A stretch of 64,000 nt of DNA from Viola odorata (GCA_963691705.1 OY829537.1:76963352-77027351); one strand, 5' to 3'. Numbered from the stretch's first letter, positions 11,222 to 23,029 are shown. Notes: generated by a model not told the origin, from the sequence alone. Translations and numbers: made by a program.

Positions 11222-11976
11222 TGTTGATGCGATCATGACTACTATAACGTTTGAAGAGCCGAAGATAGCGCCAAAAGGGCCGCTAACCGGCAACAGAGCC
11301 TAGAAGCTAACGCTATGGATTGAGTAGGAGACACAAATGGATATTTTCCATACACTAAGTCAAACGTTGATGCAGATAATTGCCGAACGAGAAAACCACA
11401 AAGCATGTTACCGGACAGACACATCTATCAAAAAAAGTCAAACGGGTTCCGTTTGACTTACCGAACAACTATCGGGATAAGTCAAACGGGTTCCGTTAGC
11501 CTTCCTAACGGATGACGTGCCAAAATCTTCCGGATTCCGTCAACTCTTCAAATCTACCAGATTTGCTCTACTTATAAATAACACACTATTTTTAATTTCT
11601 AGTCAGTTTTTGTGTAAAGTGTTTTTGTTTGCGTTGAGAATACTCTGACCTTAAACACCAGAAACTCACCTTGTGAGAATTAAGTCCAGAAGACAACTTG
11701 ATTCATTGCAAGTAAAGGACCTCTGGTCTTCAACCTTTTAATTTACTGTTTGAGTGTTAAATCCTTTAAGAATTTTGGATATTTGTGTTCAATCATTTAT
11801 CTTGGATTTATGTATTTGGATGTTTATGAGCAAGTGTGATTTGGGTGTTTACTGTTAATTGATTGCTTTTGAATTAATTTTATCCATACAAATTCCATCG
11901 TTGTTATTTCCTTTCCGTGTTTAACTTTATCTTCTTATTTCCACTGCGTTATTCACTTCTCTCTTTCTGCTTTACA
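11222..11976 (+). repeat. LTR-like block, probably a solo or truncated LTR
   Basis: The block starts near TGTTGATGCG and ends near GCTTTACA, immediately before sequence that aligns with Tat pol. It contains a direct repeat, AAGTCAAACGGGTTCCGTT, at about 11436 and 11480, a TATA box (CTTATAAATAAC) near 11571 and a T-rich downstream part, all LTR-like. No 5-bp target duplication is evident, which suits a recombination product that also removed the 5' part of the outer Tat element. Boundaries are approximate. Confidence 0.45.
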
Positions 11977-11979
11977 TAA

Positions 11980-13138
11980 AGTGAGTGGCACGATGCACAT
12001 ACTACAATGGGGAGCTGGTTCGGAGATGTTTCTCCCATCCAGCTGCTAAGTACATAACGGAGCAAGAAGGCCTTCACACTTTGCGAGAAATTCATGAAGG
12101 GATATGAGGCATGCACGTCGCTAGCGACACCTTGGCAGCCCAAGTCTTTCGGTCAGGGTTCTACTGGCCCACCATTCGTAGAGATTGCCACAACTTTGTA
12201 AGAACCTGTCATAAATGTCAGGAATACGCCAAGATTCCTCGAAATTGGTCGTGCAAATTTCAGAAATAGTCGCTCCATGCCCTTTTTTCAAATGGGGAAT
12301 TGACATTTTGGGCCCGTTCCCAAAGGCCCGATCTCAGCTAAAATTTGTGGTCGTGGCGGTAGACTATTTTACAAAATGGGCAGAAGCAGAAGCGGTAGGC
12401 AGCATCACCACTGAAAAAATCTGGCGCTTCTTTAAACATCAAGTCATAATGCGATTTGGGATACCTCGCGTATTGGTCAGCGACAACGGGACACAATTTA
12501 CGAGCCAGTTTTTTAGAAATCAGTGCGCAGAATTTCAAATCGAACAAAGATTCTCTTCTGTAGCGCACCCCCAAACTAATGGTCAGGCAGAAGTAACCAA
12601 TCGCAGCATCCTTAGTGACATCAAAAGAAACCTCAAAGGTTCTAAAAAGAAATGGCCAGATGAACTGCCATACGTATTGTGGGCCTATCGCATGACAGTC
12701 AAAGCTAGCACGGGAGAAACCCCCTTCGCGTTAGCTTTCGGCACAGAAGCCGTCACGCCGGTAGAAATTGGTACCCTAAGCCTCCGAGTGGCTTATTTTA
12801 AAGAAGAAATCAATGAAGAAATGTTACGTGCTAACCTTGACGCGCTACCAAAAGTGCACGAGGAGACTCTCCTAAAAACCCTACATTACAAAAGAAAAAT
12901 GGCACAATATCATAACAGACAAGTCAGAGAACGACTGTTCAAAGAAGGAGATCTAGTGCTCAGGGACAAACGAGCGGCAGGACAACGCATGGGGAAGCTC
13001 AGCCCAAACTGGGACGGACCGTATCGCGTCACCCGCGTTGTCGGGAAAGGAGCATACCATTTAGAAACACTCGACGGTACCCCCCTACAAAACTCTTGGA
13101 ACATAGCTCGTTTGAAGCTATATCATGCTAGAAACTGA
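11980..13138 (+). pseudogene. Outer Tat pol C-terminus: end of RNase H region and integrase
   Basis: The first part (to 12104) aligns with the end of the inner copy's RNase H frame. It ends at a TGA (12105-12107) located exactly where the inner copy also has TGA. Next comes the integrase zinc-finger region with a CHKCQ motif, then a 1-bp frame change near 12240. The frame 12215-13138 is open to the natural end. It carries the DDE catalytic motifs (D in WGIDILGPF, D in VSDNGTQF, E in GQAEVTN) and the C-terminal GPYRVTRVVGKGAYHLE segment. It would catalyse cDNA strand transfer. This integrase core is more intact than the inner element's. Confidence 0.85.
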
Positions 13139-13238
13139 TCTTTCTCACTTGATAATATTATCATTGCTCTAACGAATGAATCAAAGGCATTCTTTGTGCG
13201 TTTCATGACTAATAACATGCAGATAACGAAGAATGCCA

Positions 13239-13740
13239 GGAGTGAAAATCCTATCCTTGTGATGGCTGGTCCTGATCAGACAACTCACTAAGACGAGGCA
13301 CGCCATGGCATAATATAGCGTTAGGAGTGAAAATCCTATCCTTGTGGCAACCGTGCTCACATAGACGGACCATTAAGACGAGGCACGCCCCAACGTCCCC
13401 GGGAGTGAAAATCCTATCCTTGTGGCAACCGTGCTCACATAGACGGCCCATTAAGACGAGGCATGCCCCGGCATCCTTGGGAGTGAAAATCCTATTCTTG
13501 TGTCAACCGTGCTGACATAGATGGACCATTAAGATGAGGCACGCCCCAAAGAGACGGTAACTCCGTCCTGGAAGTGAAAATCCTATCCTTGTGGCAACCG
13601 TGCTCATATAGGCGGACCATTAAGACGAGGCACGCTTCAGAGACTTGAGGTTTCAACGCTTGGGAGTGAAAATCATATCCTTGTGATGACCGGTCCTGAT
13701 CAGACGGCTCACTAAGACGAGGCACGCCCCAAGCCGACCG
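13239..13740 (+). repeat. Tandem repeat array downstream of outer Tat pol (six units)
   Basis: Units begin with GGAGTGAAAATCCTATCC at about 13239, 13324, 13402, 13480, 13570 and 13663, spaced 78-93 bp. Two unit types differ in the middle: type 1 has GGTCCTGATCAGAC (first and last unit) and type 2 has CAACCGTGCTCACATAG or close variants (the inner units). All carry AAGACGAGGCACGCC or similar. The inner Tat has the same order in its array. Variable tandem repeats in this position are known for Tat-type elements. Confidence 0.9.
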
Positions 13741-14171
13741 TTGGCATTTGAAATAAAGAGAGATACCCCAGCTAGTAACCGAGCGGTTGATACCCGGTGA
13801 AGTTGAGCTGGAGCGGTGTCCCTATCACAACAACAATATTACGGCACAACCAAACTTAGCAAGGCTAAGCGATCCCCCTAACAACAAAGGGGGGTATCGA
13901 TCTGTATGCAACACGAGCAGAAATAATACTAATTCATCCTCTGAGACACCACTAAAGAAACAATGATAAGGCAGCGTCGGCCATACGACAGGTGGAAATA
14001 ACTTCCTGATCTTCGACAAGAAAAAGACGCAAATAGAGATACGGCTGAGAAGCCTACCTCAAAGGCCAAGTCATTACGGCTACCGCAGAAACACTATGTC
14101 TCTAAGGACAGAAATACCTTAACAACACACAGGCGACAAACGCCGCGGTCGAGTAACCGCATAAGGTATGA
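13741..14171 (+). other. Outer Tat 3' non-coding spacer
   Basis: This segment aligns with the minus-strand reading of the inner element at about 29530-29880, for example through CAGCTAGTAACCGAGCGG and GATACCCGG. The alignment ends near ATAAGGTATGA, where the copia LTR begins. No gene is seen. Confidence 0.7.
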
Positions 14172-14329
14172 TGACTACTGTATTTTGAAGTGTATATATC
14201 ATTAATACATCTTACCAAGTATACATGTACAAAGTCCTCTATTTATAGGATAAGCTAAATACTATACATCTACTCTAATACACATACATACGAATACGAA
14301 TACATGTATATATACACTACTTTCTAACA
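14172..14329 (-). repeat. 3' LTR of the copia element (158 bp)
   Basis: On the minus strand it starts TGTTAGAAAG and ends CAGTAGTCA. It is preceded by the GGGGGAGTG purine tract (14330-14338), the classic copia arrangement. Confidence 0.75.
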
Positions 14330-14336
14330 CTCCCCC

Positions 14337-17300
14337 TCAAGCTAGAGCATAGATATTTATCATGCCTAGCTTGTTACAAAGATAATTCGCTCGAGAGCCT
14401 AGAAGAGCTTTTGTGAACAGATCACCAAGTTGTTCACCTGTCTTTACGTAATGAGTGGAGATGATGTTCTCCTGAATCTTCTCACGGATAAAGTGGCAAT
14501 CCACTTCAATATGTTTTGTTCTCTCATGGTATACCAGATTAGAAGCAATGTGGAGAGCAGCTTGATTATCACACCAGAGTTTTGATGGTGATGAATGTAC
14601 TATACCAACCTCAACTAGTAGTTGTCGCAACTATAAAATCTCACAGGAGGATTGTGCCATTGCTCTGTATTCAGATTCTGCACTAGATCGCGATACCACA
14701 TTTTGCTTCTTACTCTTCCATGAGACCAGATTCCCACCAACAAAGACACAATAGCCGGTTATTGATCTTCTATCAATCTTCGACCCAACCCAATCAGCAT
14801 CTGCAAAACACTCAATATGGTTGTGACCATGGTTACTATACCGGATCTCGAGACCAGGTTCCCCTTTCAGATAACACAAGATATGCTCCAGAGTTTCCCA
14901 ATGTTTATCTGTTGGAGCAGACATGAACTGACTGAAAACACTAACCGTGAAGGTGATGTCAGGACGTGTCACTGTGAGATAGTTTAGTTTCCCAACTAAT
15001 CTCCTATACTTCTCAGGATCATCAAACGGGTCACCATCCTCTTTCATGAGATGGACATTAGAAGCCATAGGTGTACTACAGGGCTTGGCTCCCAACTTTC
15101 CTGTTTCTGCAAGAAGATCAAGAACATACTTTCTTTGAGATAAGAAGATACCTTTGTTGCTCCTGGAAACTTCTATCCCTAGAAAGTATTTCAGCTGATC
15201 CAAGTCTTTCGTACTAAACTTGGTATGTAGGAAAGATTTTAGCGAAGAAATCCCGACACTGTCATCTCCTGTGATGATAATGTCATCCACATACACAATA
15301 AGCAAAATAACACCAGCGGCAGATTGTCTATAAAAGACTGAATGATCACACTGACTCTTTTGCATGCCAAATTCTAAAACTACCTCACTGAACTTGCCAA
15401 ACCAGGCACGAGGACTCTATTTTAGACCATACAAAGCCTTCTTCAAATGACAAACTTTTCCATACTCCCCCTAAGCAACAAACCCAGGTGGTTGCTCCAT
15501 ATAGACTTCTTGTAGGTCACCATGAAGGAAGGCATTCTTGATGTCCAATTGATGTAGGGGCCAATTCCTAGAAGCGGCCAAAGAAATGAATAACCTCACA
15601 GAAGATAATTTAGCCACAGGAGAAAAAGTCTCAGAGTAATCCACCCCATATGTTTGAGCATATCCTTTGGCAACAAGTCGTGCCTTAAGGCGGGCCATAG
15701 AACCATTTGGATTGAATTTGACTGCAAACACTCATTTACACCCCACAACTTTCTTCTCCTTTGGTAAATTCACTAAATCCCAAGTCTGATTATCATCCAA
15801 AGCTGTAATCTCCTCAAACATTGCATTCATCCATCCAAAATGACTCAATGCTTCCTTTACTATTTTAGGAACAACAATAGAGTCTAGAGAAGAAATCAAA
15901 GCACGTGTCGAACCAGACAAGCCATCATAAGAGACAAAATTGGCAATTGAGTAAACAGATTTGCATTGTCGTTTACCTTTGCGAAGACTGATGGGTAGAT
16001 CCAGATCAGTAGAGGGAGCAGGTACCGAGGGCTCTGATGGAGGTGCAGGGACCAGAGGATCAATGCAAGGTGGGTCTCTCATAACTAAGAGATTAGGAGA
16101 CTGAATCATAACAATATCTGCAGGTGGATGCTCAGAAGTACTAGAAGAGGTAGCATGATCCAGAGCAGTATCACTAGAAGACTGATCAAGAGTACTAGAA
16201 GAAGGATCCAAGGAAGTAGCATGATCAAGAGTACCAGAAGAAGGATCCAAAGAAGTAGCATGATCCAGAGCAGTATCACTAGAAGACTAATCAAGAGTAC
16301 CAGAAGAAGGATCCAAGGAAGTAGGCTGGTGCAGGACAACATCTCTAGAAGACTGCTTAGAGATACCAGGAGAGATCGTGGGATAGACAAGCCAGTCATC
16401 ATCCCCATCATCATCCATATCCTATGGAGTAGGAGTAGGATGACATGAGAAGAACGGTATCTGTTCTGAGAAGGCAACATCAATAGACACTAGATACTTC
16501 TGAAGGTCTAGAGAGTAGCATCGGTACCCTTTCTGAAGCCTAGCAAACCCCAAGAAGACACACTTTAAAGCCTTAGGATCCAACTTTGTGATGTGAGGAC
16601 GAACGTCACAAACATAGTAGGTGCTACCAAAGATCTTAGGCTCAATGGGAAATAATGGTCTTCCAGGAGCAAGTACAGTAATTGGAATACAATCATCAAG
16701 AACTACAGAAGGCATACGATTAATCAAGAAATAAGCTGTAGAAACAACGTCAACCCAAAATTGCTTGGGAACATTGTTCTGAAATAAAAGAGCACGAGCA
16801 GTTTCCAAAAGGTGTCTGTTCTTTCTCTCTGCCACACCATTTTGAGTTGGTGTATCAATGCAAGAAGACTGATGCAAGATACCATGCTCAGTCATATAAT
16901 GCTGAAAGGATTCTGACATGTATTCCTTAGCATTATCACTTCTAAGAATGCGAACAGACGTACCAAACTGATTCTTAATTTCAGTACAAAATGCACAAAA
17001 ATGGGAAAATACCTCCGACCGGTTCTTCATGAAATATACCCAAGTCATTCTTGAGTAATCATCCACAAAAGTGATAAAATATCTGAATCCTGGTTTGGCG
17101 GTTACAGGACATGGACCCCAAACATCCGAATGAACTAATTGAAACACTGAATCTGCACGCTTATTAGTCCGTGGACCCAAAGAAGTGCGATGGTGCTTCG
17201 CAAAATGACAATATTCACAATCAAGAGAAGTAGCAGACTTGAATTGTGGACACACTTGCTTGAGATACTCCATACACGGATGTCCCAAACGATAGTGAGC

Positions 17301-17978
17301 TTCAAACAAAGAGGTAACACTAAAACACGTAACTGATTTTGGGACCGATGAATCGAGAATGTAAAGACCACCAGATACGTGTCCTCTGCCAATGACCTGC
17401 TTTGTCACTATATCCTGAAATAGACAATGATTAGGGAAGAAATAGATGAAGCAATTTAGGTCTTTGGTTAGTTTACTCACAGACATCAAATTAAATGTCA
17501 ACTCTGGTAAACTAAGCACAAATGGCATGGTAATAGCAGATGTAGGGTTGACAGTGCCGGAGCCCACAACATTACAAGTAGTGCCATCTGCAATAGTAAC
17601 AGGTGTGGGTGTTGTAACTCTCTTGATGCTCGAGAAGACATTGGGATTACCTGTCATGTGCTCATTCACACCAGAATCAATAACCCATTGGTTGGAAGAA
17701 GAAATAAGACAAGTTTTACCTCTCCTAGCTGAACTAGTACCAGATGTAGCCTTCGCACATTGCAGATACTGAGAGAATCTAGCAAACTCATTGGCAGAGA
17801 TAGTTAGACTCTTTCTAGAAGAAGAGAGATACTCAGAGAATCTAGCAAACTCATCTATAGAGATTGTTACAGTCTTTCCAGAAGAGGAGCTAGGTACCCC
17901 GACAAGATTAGCAGCCATGGCACAATCCCAGCAGCAAATACAGAGCGAATGTGCAGCCAATACACAGCAGATACGCAA
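14337..17978 (-). pseudogene. Copia protease-integrase-RT-RNase H polyprotein, decayed, without gag
   Basis: Domains follow from 17930 downwards. First is a short N-terminus with EFARFSEYL and a near-duplicate EFARFSQYL. The protease motif is WVIDSGVNEHMTG (usual DSGA is DSGV). Integrase follows with HRLGHP-like text, CEYCHFAKH, D of HSDVWGPC, D of SDNAKEY and E of GVAERKNRHLLE. After a repetitive hinge comes the RT ([30 protein letters not shown]), then RNase H with ADADWVG and SSAESEYRAMA. Stops and shifts lie at about 16422, 15732, 15471, 15365 and 14631. A true gag core and CCHC knuckle are absent between the start and the protease, so this was probably already a gag-less element. Confidence 0.85.
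16145..16330 (-). repeat. Coding tandem repeat in the copia integrase-RT hinge
   Basis: The hinge encodes repeated SLDPSS-TLD and DTALDHATS units. At DNA level the stretch from TAGCATGATCCAGAGCAG to AAGGATCCAA recurs about 117 bp apart, with a shorter duplication between. The hinge is normally low-complexity in copia elements, so the expansion is probably slippage. Confidence 0.7.
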
Positions 17979-18260
17979 TAAATATCAAATCATATGAAGC
18001 AAATAACGAGCAAATACCCAGATAGTACTCAAACAGTAGCAAATACGGAAGCCAATACGCAAACAGTACTCAAACAGTACCAGTGAATAGTAACAGTATG
18101 TACATGTGAACAGTAACAGTACGTACGAGTGAGCAGTACAGATTTGACCCGACCCAAACCCTGTTAACCAGACCTGTGAACAGTAACCTTGACCGGACCC
18201 GTTAACCCGACCCGTAAACAGTGGCCCGAGAATGACAGATTCGTAATTTAGCAAAACCGA
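17979..18260 (-). other. Copia 5' leader with ACAGTA-type repeats
   Basis: ACAGTA and CAAACAGTA/GAACAGTAAC motifs recur many times. No open frame is supported. The junction with Tat sequence lies somewhere between 18260 and 18340. Confidence 0.5.
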
Positions 18261-18339
18261 GCATCAAACATTGCCAAAATTGAAAACCAAGCACGGGTAC
18301 CTACCGATCTCGACTAGGCAAGCAAAACCCCGGTCGCAG

Positions 18340-20633
18340 CTCCCGCGATGGAAGTCTTCATCAGACACGTGCGCAACCCTTTTATCAAAGTACTCAGATA
18401 GAATGTCGACCCGAAGGGTTTCCACCCCATAATGATGCATGAAGCCATCTGACATGATCATCGCGCCCTCCTTTAGGTACCAACGACTCTTCTCAGCAGA
18501 AAGGGCAACCTCGGCAGATAGCTCGGTGTTCCTACGCCTCTCCAGCTCTAGCCTGGCCTCTTCCTCAGAAAGGCGTGTGTTTAGAGCAATGCCTTTCTAT
18601 TTCTCTTCCTCCAGGGCGAGCCTAGCGGACTCTGCCTCCTGTCTAGCGATTGCCGCCTCTTGCTTAGCAGCTTCTGCCTCTTGTTTGGCAGCAATTGCAG
18701 CATCCAGAAGACCCTGACGCTCAATCATCAATCTATCTATTTCCCCCTGTCCGTTTGCTACCACTTTGGCGATATCCTCATCCATGTAATGGAGATGGCA
18801 GAAGGAAGAAAATAACTAAGAGCGAAGGAAATTTATATGCTCCTGCTGGCCCTTAGCCAAAAAATCATCCCTTTCCCTCTGATGCGACATCATTTGAGCC
18901 ACCAGAAGAGAGGTAGACGCAAGGGTAGCGTCATTACCGACAGTCTCCGGAAATTGCAAAGCTTTATCTCTAAAAGCACTCAAGCTAATTTGGTGAGTAG
19001 CAAAGCTGGGAGGAATGTACGAACTAATGCCAATCATCAAATCAGGGATAGGGTTGCCCCTCACAGCAGCAGGCAGAGACATACGGACGAAAGATAGGGT
19101 AGGAGGAGAAGGAGGGCGGTCAACAGAGCCCCCCATGTCAGGAATAAAAGACCCATCTCCGCCAAACGCCACAAAATTTAGCATATCCGAGTTAAAACCC
19201 GCAGCAGTAGAGGAAGAATGAAGCGGAGAATCAGCAAAGGCGTAAGGGTTACTATCGAGATTAACACCCTGGGGTTGCTCGATAGGCGTGCCACCTCCCG
19301 TAGAAATTGTCAAAGAAGGGCTAACGCCAGACGACGACGGGCTATTTTGAAGGTCGTAACGAGCCTTCTTCTGGCGCTCTGCCAGGGAACTTGCAATCGA
19401 CATATCGTCGTCAGGGAAAGAATGAGCAGAAGCAGTGCCAATTTCCTAAAGATACAAAGCATAATAAGAAACTAGGGGAGAACAAAAGAAAGTGGTAGGG
19501 GCACTGGATAAAATACTTGGGTAGAAAGAGGAATCAAGGGAATTCTAGAAGGAATTGTATCAGCAGTCACTTCTGAAGAAGCGGTAGCTTGGGAAGGAGC
19601 GGGGCGCGTAACGCTTGCCTTTCTGTTACTCTTCCTCTTTACGGCACGTGCTCGCAAAGGGGGCACTTGAGCAATGTCAAGGGTGGCAGTAGCCCCTTGA
19701 GAAGACGGTGCGACCAAAGTAGCAGCGGTAGCCCCCTCTTCAGTGAAAGCAGCAGCAGCAGAGGCAGCTTTCTCCCATTTCTTTTGCTCCATTTTCTTCT
19801 TCCTTCGAATATATTCAGGCTCCCAGCCAGGCGGAGGCACTGCACAGTTACGAAAAATGTTAGCGTTAGTACTTCCCAGCAACACAAAGAAAGGAGGGCA
19901 AATGCTCACCCATCTTGCACTCTTCAATATCCACCCCGTTAGCCACTTTACGAGTGTCAACGCTAAAGTTCAGTTGGAGCAGCGTCTTTAACCAACTATC
20001 CTCCGGGTCAGAAAGTGGTTTTCTACTACCCCAAGCCCCATCTTTAATCTCCTCATTAAAGCCAGTTCTCCACAATGGCTCAGGCAGGACAATAATAAAA
20101 AACCCTTCTTTCCAGCCAGAAACGGAAGACTCAAGACCCATGAGTTTCCAGGTAAAGGGCTTCAGTGAGTTATCTTCATAACGGGGTTATATTGATATCA
20201 CCCCCTTACGAGAATACAACTGGAAAATATTGTGAAGCAACGCTAAGGAAGGGGACTCAATTCCTTTGAACCGGCATAACGCCGCAAAAGCACTAACAAC
20301 ACAAATTGTGTTAGGGCTCAGTTGAGCCGGAGCCAAGTCAGAATCGACCAACAATAATTTTACAAGTGGGTCAAGTGGAAGCCGGAACCCATAATCAAAT
20401 AATTTAGCATACAACATCCTACTATTTTCAAGCAAATGACTATTAAGGTGAAGCGGTTCGGAAGCAACATGAACGGAATAACCCTCGGGGAGTTGAACAT
20501 TGAACTCGACCAATTTGCGATGAACTAAAGGCAAGGTATAGAGAGAAGTGGGTATATTATTGATCTTTTCTTCCCCAACAGATCTCTGAGAACTTTCTTC
20601 CCCAACAGACTTTTTAGACCGAGTTTTTGCCAT
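18340..20633 (-). pseudogene. Outer Tat antisense gene B (three exons, three stop codons)
   Basis: The start is ATG at 20633 (MAKTRSKKSVGEE). Exon 1 is 20633-19910, intron 1 is 19909-19840, exon 2 is 19839-19517, intron 2 ends at 19446, and exon 3 runs from 19445. Introns have GT...AG ends, and intron 1 contains TACTAACGCTAAC as in the inner copy. The product resembles the plant 'putative gypsy-type transposon' (Transposase_28-like) family: an N-terminal alpha/beta-like region with SLYTLP and FRLPLDPLV, then a Ser/Pro-rich linker and a C-terminal coiled coil (AAIAAKQEAEAAK). In-frame stops lie at 20187-20189, 18816-18818 and 18597-18599; I see no frameshift. The C-terminus is lost at the copia junction. 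Function unknown. Confidence 0.7.
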
Positions 20634-20806
20634 AACTAACAAAAAGAAGAGAGTAAAAGAAGGAAATGATGCGTGTATCTTCACCAAAGAAACACCAGAG
20701 ATCCCAGAAGAAAGAAGAAGGAGCGGCGCGAGTTATTTTTCAGAAGGAAGCAACGAGTGAGGAGAGAGATTAAAAAAGAAAGAGGAAGCGGGGAAAACAT
20801 TATATA

Positions 20807-20818
20807 TAACCCTAAAGG
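20807..20818 (-). promoter_or_regulatory. TATA box of outer antisense gene B
   Basis: On the minus strand GGTTATATATAATG lies about 175-180 bases upstream of the gene B start. The inner copy has ATTATATATAATG at 26929-26941 at a similar distance, so the box is conserved between copies. Confidence 0.55.
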
Positions 20819-21252
20819 AGTCAAAAGGTGCGACCAGTTGACAACTGACACATGGCGAAGTGGCGTGACAGAAGAGCACGACACGCGCGAAAGACGTAAG
20901 TTTTGAAAAGGGTGAGACTCTTCAGTACTTACTGCTCCCTAGAAGGCGCCTGCCTCAAACGCCTCACCACAAGAAAGACACGTGTCTTCCCTCATCATTA
21001 CTTTTCAAGCACAACTAGGGGATTCGCAGTATTTAATACTCTAAAAAGTAGTGCCAGCCGCACCTCACGAAATGGCACATTGCAAAAAGGAGCTAACAAA
21101 GCAACAACAATACACCAAAACCCAACGAAGCAACAGAGGCCTCACGGCGTCAACATTATTACAGGAAGAACAATGTCAAATGTCTTTAAAGTGCGATCTA
21201 TGGAAGAATAAAGAAACATAGATAAGAATGAAATAACAAGCGAGGGGGAGAT

Positions 21253-21807
21253 CTAGGAATCTTTCGCAGCACTCGAGGCACCCGGTAGGGGAGAGTGTTG
21301 CGCGCCACCATCGTCGCCGCCAGTCTTCTCTTCCTCTAGGGCAGACGGACCGTCTCTATTTTCATTAACTTTATCCATTACGACAGAGGCATAATCGGCA
21401 ATCTTGGCCGGATCAAAGGATCCACTCTTGAAGTAAGTTGCGAACCCAGAAGTGAAGGCCTCCAAGACCTTCTTTTTCCACCACTCCATTCTCAGCGGAA
21501 TCCTGGCAAACTCCTCATCTCGAGCCAGCATCTCTTCGCGAAGAAGAAGATTTTTCTTCTTTTCCAGTGCTAACTCTACCTCCATAACCTCGGCTTTCGC
21601 TTTCCCTGAGGATCTCTCTCTGCTTAGCTCTTTCTGTGACTCGTCATGGAGATGCGTTAGCAACTTCACTTGGTCCACCGCCCGGTCAAGTTGCACCTTT
21701 TGAGCGCACATCGCGCTAGATAAATTCCACAATTCATTGTCATGAGCTTCGACCAAATAGTTTAGGTGGCGGAAGGCATCCAGAGAATCATTCAGAACAT
21801 GCCTATA
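21253..21807 (-). pseudogene. Outer Tat antisense gene A, 3' part (downstream of the inner Tat insertion)
   Basis: This is the C-terminal part of gene A, separated from its 5' part (38507-36858) by the inner Tat. The frame is open from the insertion point to the stop at 21253. It starts with NDSLDAFRHLNYL and continues as a heptad-rich coiled coil containing ELSRERSSGKAKAEV and LLREEMLARDEE, then WWKKKVLEAFTSGF and an acidic tail. The inner homologue is at 25905-26462. Counting both parts, the frame was open across the junction before insertion. Confidence 0.75.
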
Positions 21808-21812
21808 GCGGG
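21808..21812. repeat. Target site duplication GCGGG (left)
   Basis: GCGGG directly precedes the inner Tat LTR and recurs at 36858-36862 directly after the other LTR. This is the 5-bp duplication expected for Ty3-gypsy integration. Confidence 0.95.
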
Positions 21813-22383
21813 TGATAAGATTTTTTTTTCTGCCGAAGGATGTATGGCGGAACGGCTCCTCTCAGATCAGTGCTCACGACGGTCCGCGGTACCTGCAATA
21901 CGCCGGAGGGGGTCTCCGGCGGAAACACTCCGATGCTTAAGTCAGTATGTGTACTGAATTTGGCAGAGCTTGGGCCAGTCAGATTATGCTTACCTGCCTC
22001 CTTTGAGGGGGAGGTATATATATAGAAGAATTGAGCATTTCCGCGTTTGGGGATAGCTAGAGAGCTATCCCTAACGTTAGGGATTGTGGTTCGCCCCTCG
22101 GATGATATGTTACCGTGGCGATAGCCATGGGATAAATGCTACCACGATAGGGTAGCGACTGAGTGGTCCCCCTGACGCGTGGTATTCCTCAGAATGAGAC
22201 AGCTCCTCGAGCCATCTAGAAGGTTCGTTTGGGGAAACTCCTGAGAGCTGTTTTGCCCTCTTGGCGTCAGCCTCTGGGGGAGGCGGTGGCCCTCTCCCTA
22301 CCGCGAAGGTGGGAACAGTGATCTCTTCTTTCAGTTCAGGGCAATAGACGGAAATACCCTTTTCCTTAGGTGGATTGTTATCA
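21813..22383 (-). repeat. 3' LTR of inner Tat (571 bp)
   Basis: It begins TGATAAG and ends GTTATCA on the plus strand and pairs with 36287-36857 at an offset of 14474. A stem GGGATAGCT...AGCTATCCC (22050-22071) and a TATA stretch TATATATATA (22015-22024) are present in both LTRs. Confidence 0.95.
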
Positions 22384-22405
22384 TAAGCCCAACTGAAAAT
22401 GAGCC
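22384..22405 (-). other. Conserved motif in place of a polypurine tract (inner Tat)
   Basis: The minus-strand sequence GCTCATTTTCAGTTGGGC and TTA directly abuts the LTR start TGATAAC. The outer element has the same motif at 40501-40523. No conventional purine run is present in either. A second copy lies between C1 and C2 (23110-23130 here, 39743-39763 in the outer element). Confidence 0.6.
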
Positions 22406-22496
22406 CGAGTGTTTACCAAGGGCTAACGCCCTTTCTCCGTGAGGTATCAGAGCATTTCCTTGTCAGAAGGGGGTTTAGATGATTTCTGTCAGGGCT

Positions 22497-22504
22497 TATA
22501 AATT
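22497..22504 (+). promoter_or_regulatory. TATA box of antisense gene C1 (inner)
   Basis: TATAAATT lies about 62 bases upstream of the C1 ATG at 22566. The outer copy has TATAAATTGA in the same place (near 40372-40382, minus strand), so the box is conserved. Confidence 0.6.
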
Positions 22505-22565
22505 GAGGTTTCTTCTGCGCAAGTTTCCTTGCACTTGCACGTCCCTTTCTCTTCCATATTTCGCC

Positions 22566-22949
22566 ATGGATGAACTGACCCGAAATTTCCTGATCTCCAA
22601 AACTTTGACCTTGAAGAACCTTACTGAAGGTGACATCGGCTTCCTGGAGAGGATGATCACCAAGACCTCGGAGGATGTCCTGGAGTTGCAGGGGGTATTG
22701 ACCCCTATTTTGTCCAAACAACTGGGGATATCTTTGGAGGACTTCAGTCCTCTAGAGAGCTTGGCGAAGCTGGCCACTACTACTGCCCACCTTGACGTGG
22801 TTGCCTCGATGCTGCAGCAGCGGAAGGACTTGCTAGCCTGCTGCTTGAAGGGGATGAGGGCCTGCTCTGCTGAGCTGACCTCCATTGCTGACGCGCTGAG
22901 GGATATCCCGGTCGTACCAGGGGAGGATGATGCCGGATCCAATGCCTGA
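22566..22949 (+). CDS. Inner Tat antisense gene C1 (127 aa), unknown function
   Basis: The ATG at 22566 (MDELTRNFLISK) is chosen because the outer copy starts at the same residue and a conserved TATA box lies just upstream. The protein is predicted to be mostly helical, with an LTEGDIGFLERMI segment and a SMLQQRKDLLACCLKGM segment, and has no recognisable domain. It is intact here and ends GEDDAGSNA. An AATAAA signal follows near 23030, also conserved in the outer copy. The gene is read opposite to gag-pol and so cannot be made from the genomic RNA of the element. Confidence 0.65.
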   Translation: MDELTRNFLISKTLTLKNLTEGDIGFLERMITKTSEDVLELQGVLTPILSKQLGISLEDFSPLESLAKLATTTAHLDVVASMLQQRKDLLACCLKGMRACSAELTSIADALRDIPVVPGEDDAGSNA

Positions 22950-23029
22950 CCGCTGCCTTTGTTTCCTCTTGTTGCCTTTCTCTTATGCTTTTATGTATAT
23001 ATCTGAACGCTGAGGCCGCTCAGGCCATA

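Larger units (their letters stand above)
14172..18260 (-). mobile_element. Ty1-copia retrotransposon inserted in the outer Tat, 5' LTR lost
   Basis: A short LTR (14172-14329, TG...CA ends) is followed on the minus strand by the purine tract and a pol polyprotein, then a 5' leader rich in ACAGTA-type repeats to about 18260. A second LTR is not found. Compared with the inner Tat, about 170 bp of the outer Tat are also missing next to the right end, so a deletion probably removed the 5' LTR together with flanking Tat sequence. The short LTR suits the Ale/Retrofit-type copia lineages. Confidence 0.75.

Noticed and set aside
13239..13740. Regular repeats resembling a CRISPR array
   Set aside because: Units are 78-93 bp of related sequence without unique spacers, in a plant retrotransposon, and the same array type exists in the second Tat copy.
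16106..16483. 125-codon Leu/Ser-rich minus-strand ORF and its plus-strand partner
   Set aside because: Shadow frames of the copia hinge tandem repeat.
21766..22025. ORFs in the inner Tat LTR (repeated at 36314)
   Set aside because: They lie inside both LTRs, differ by point changes and have no protein signature.
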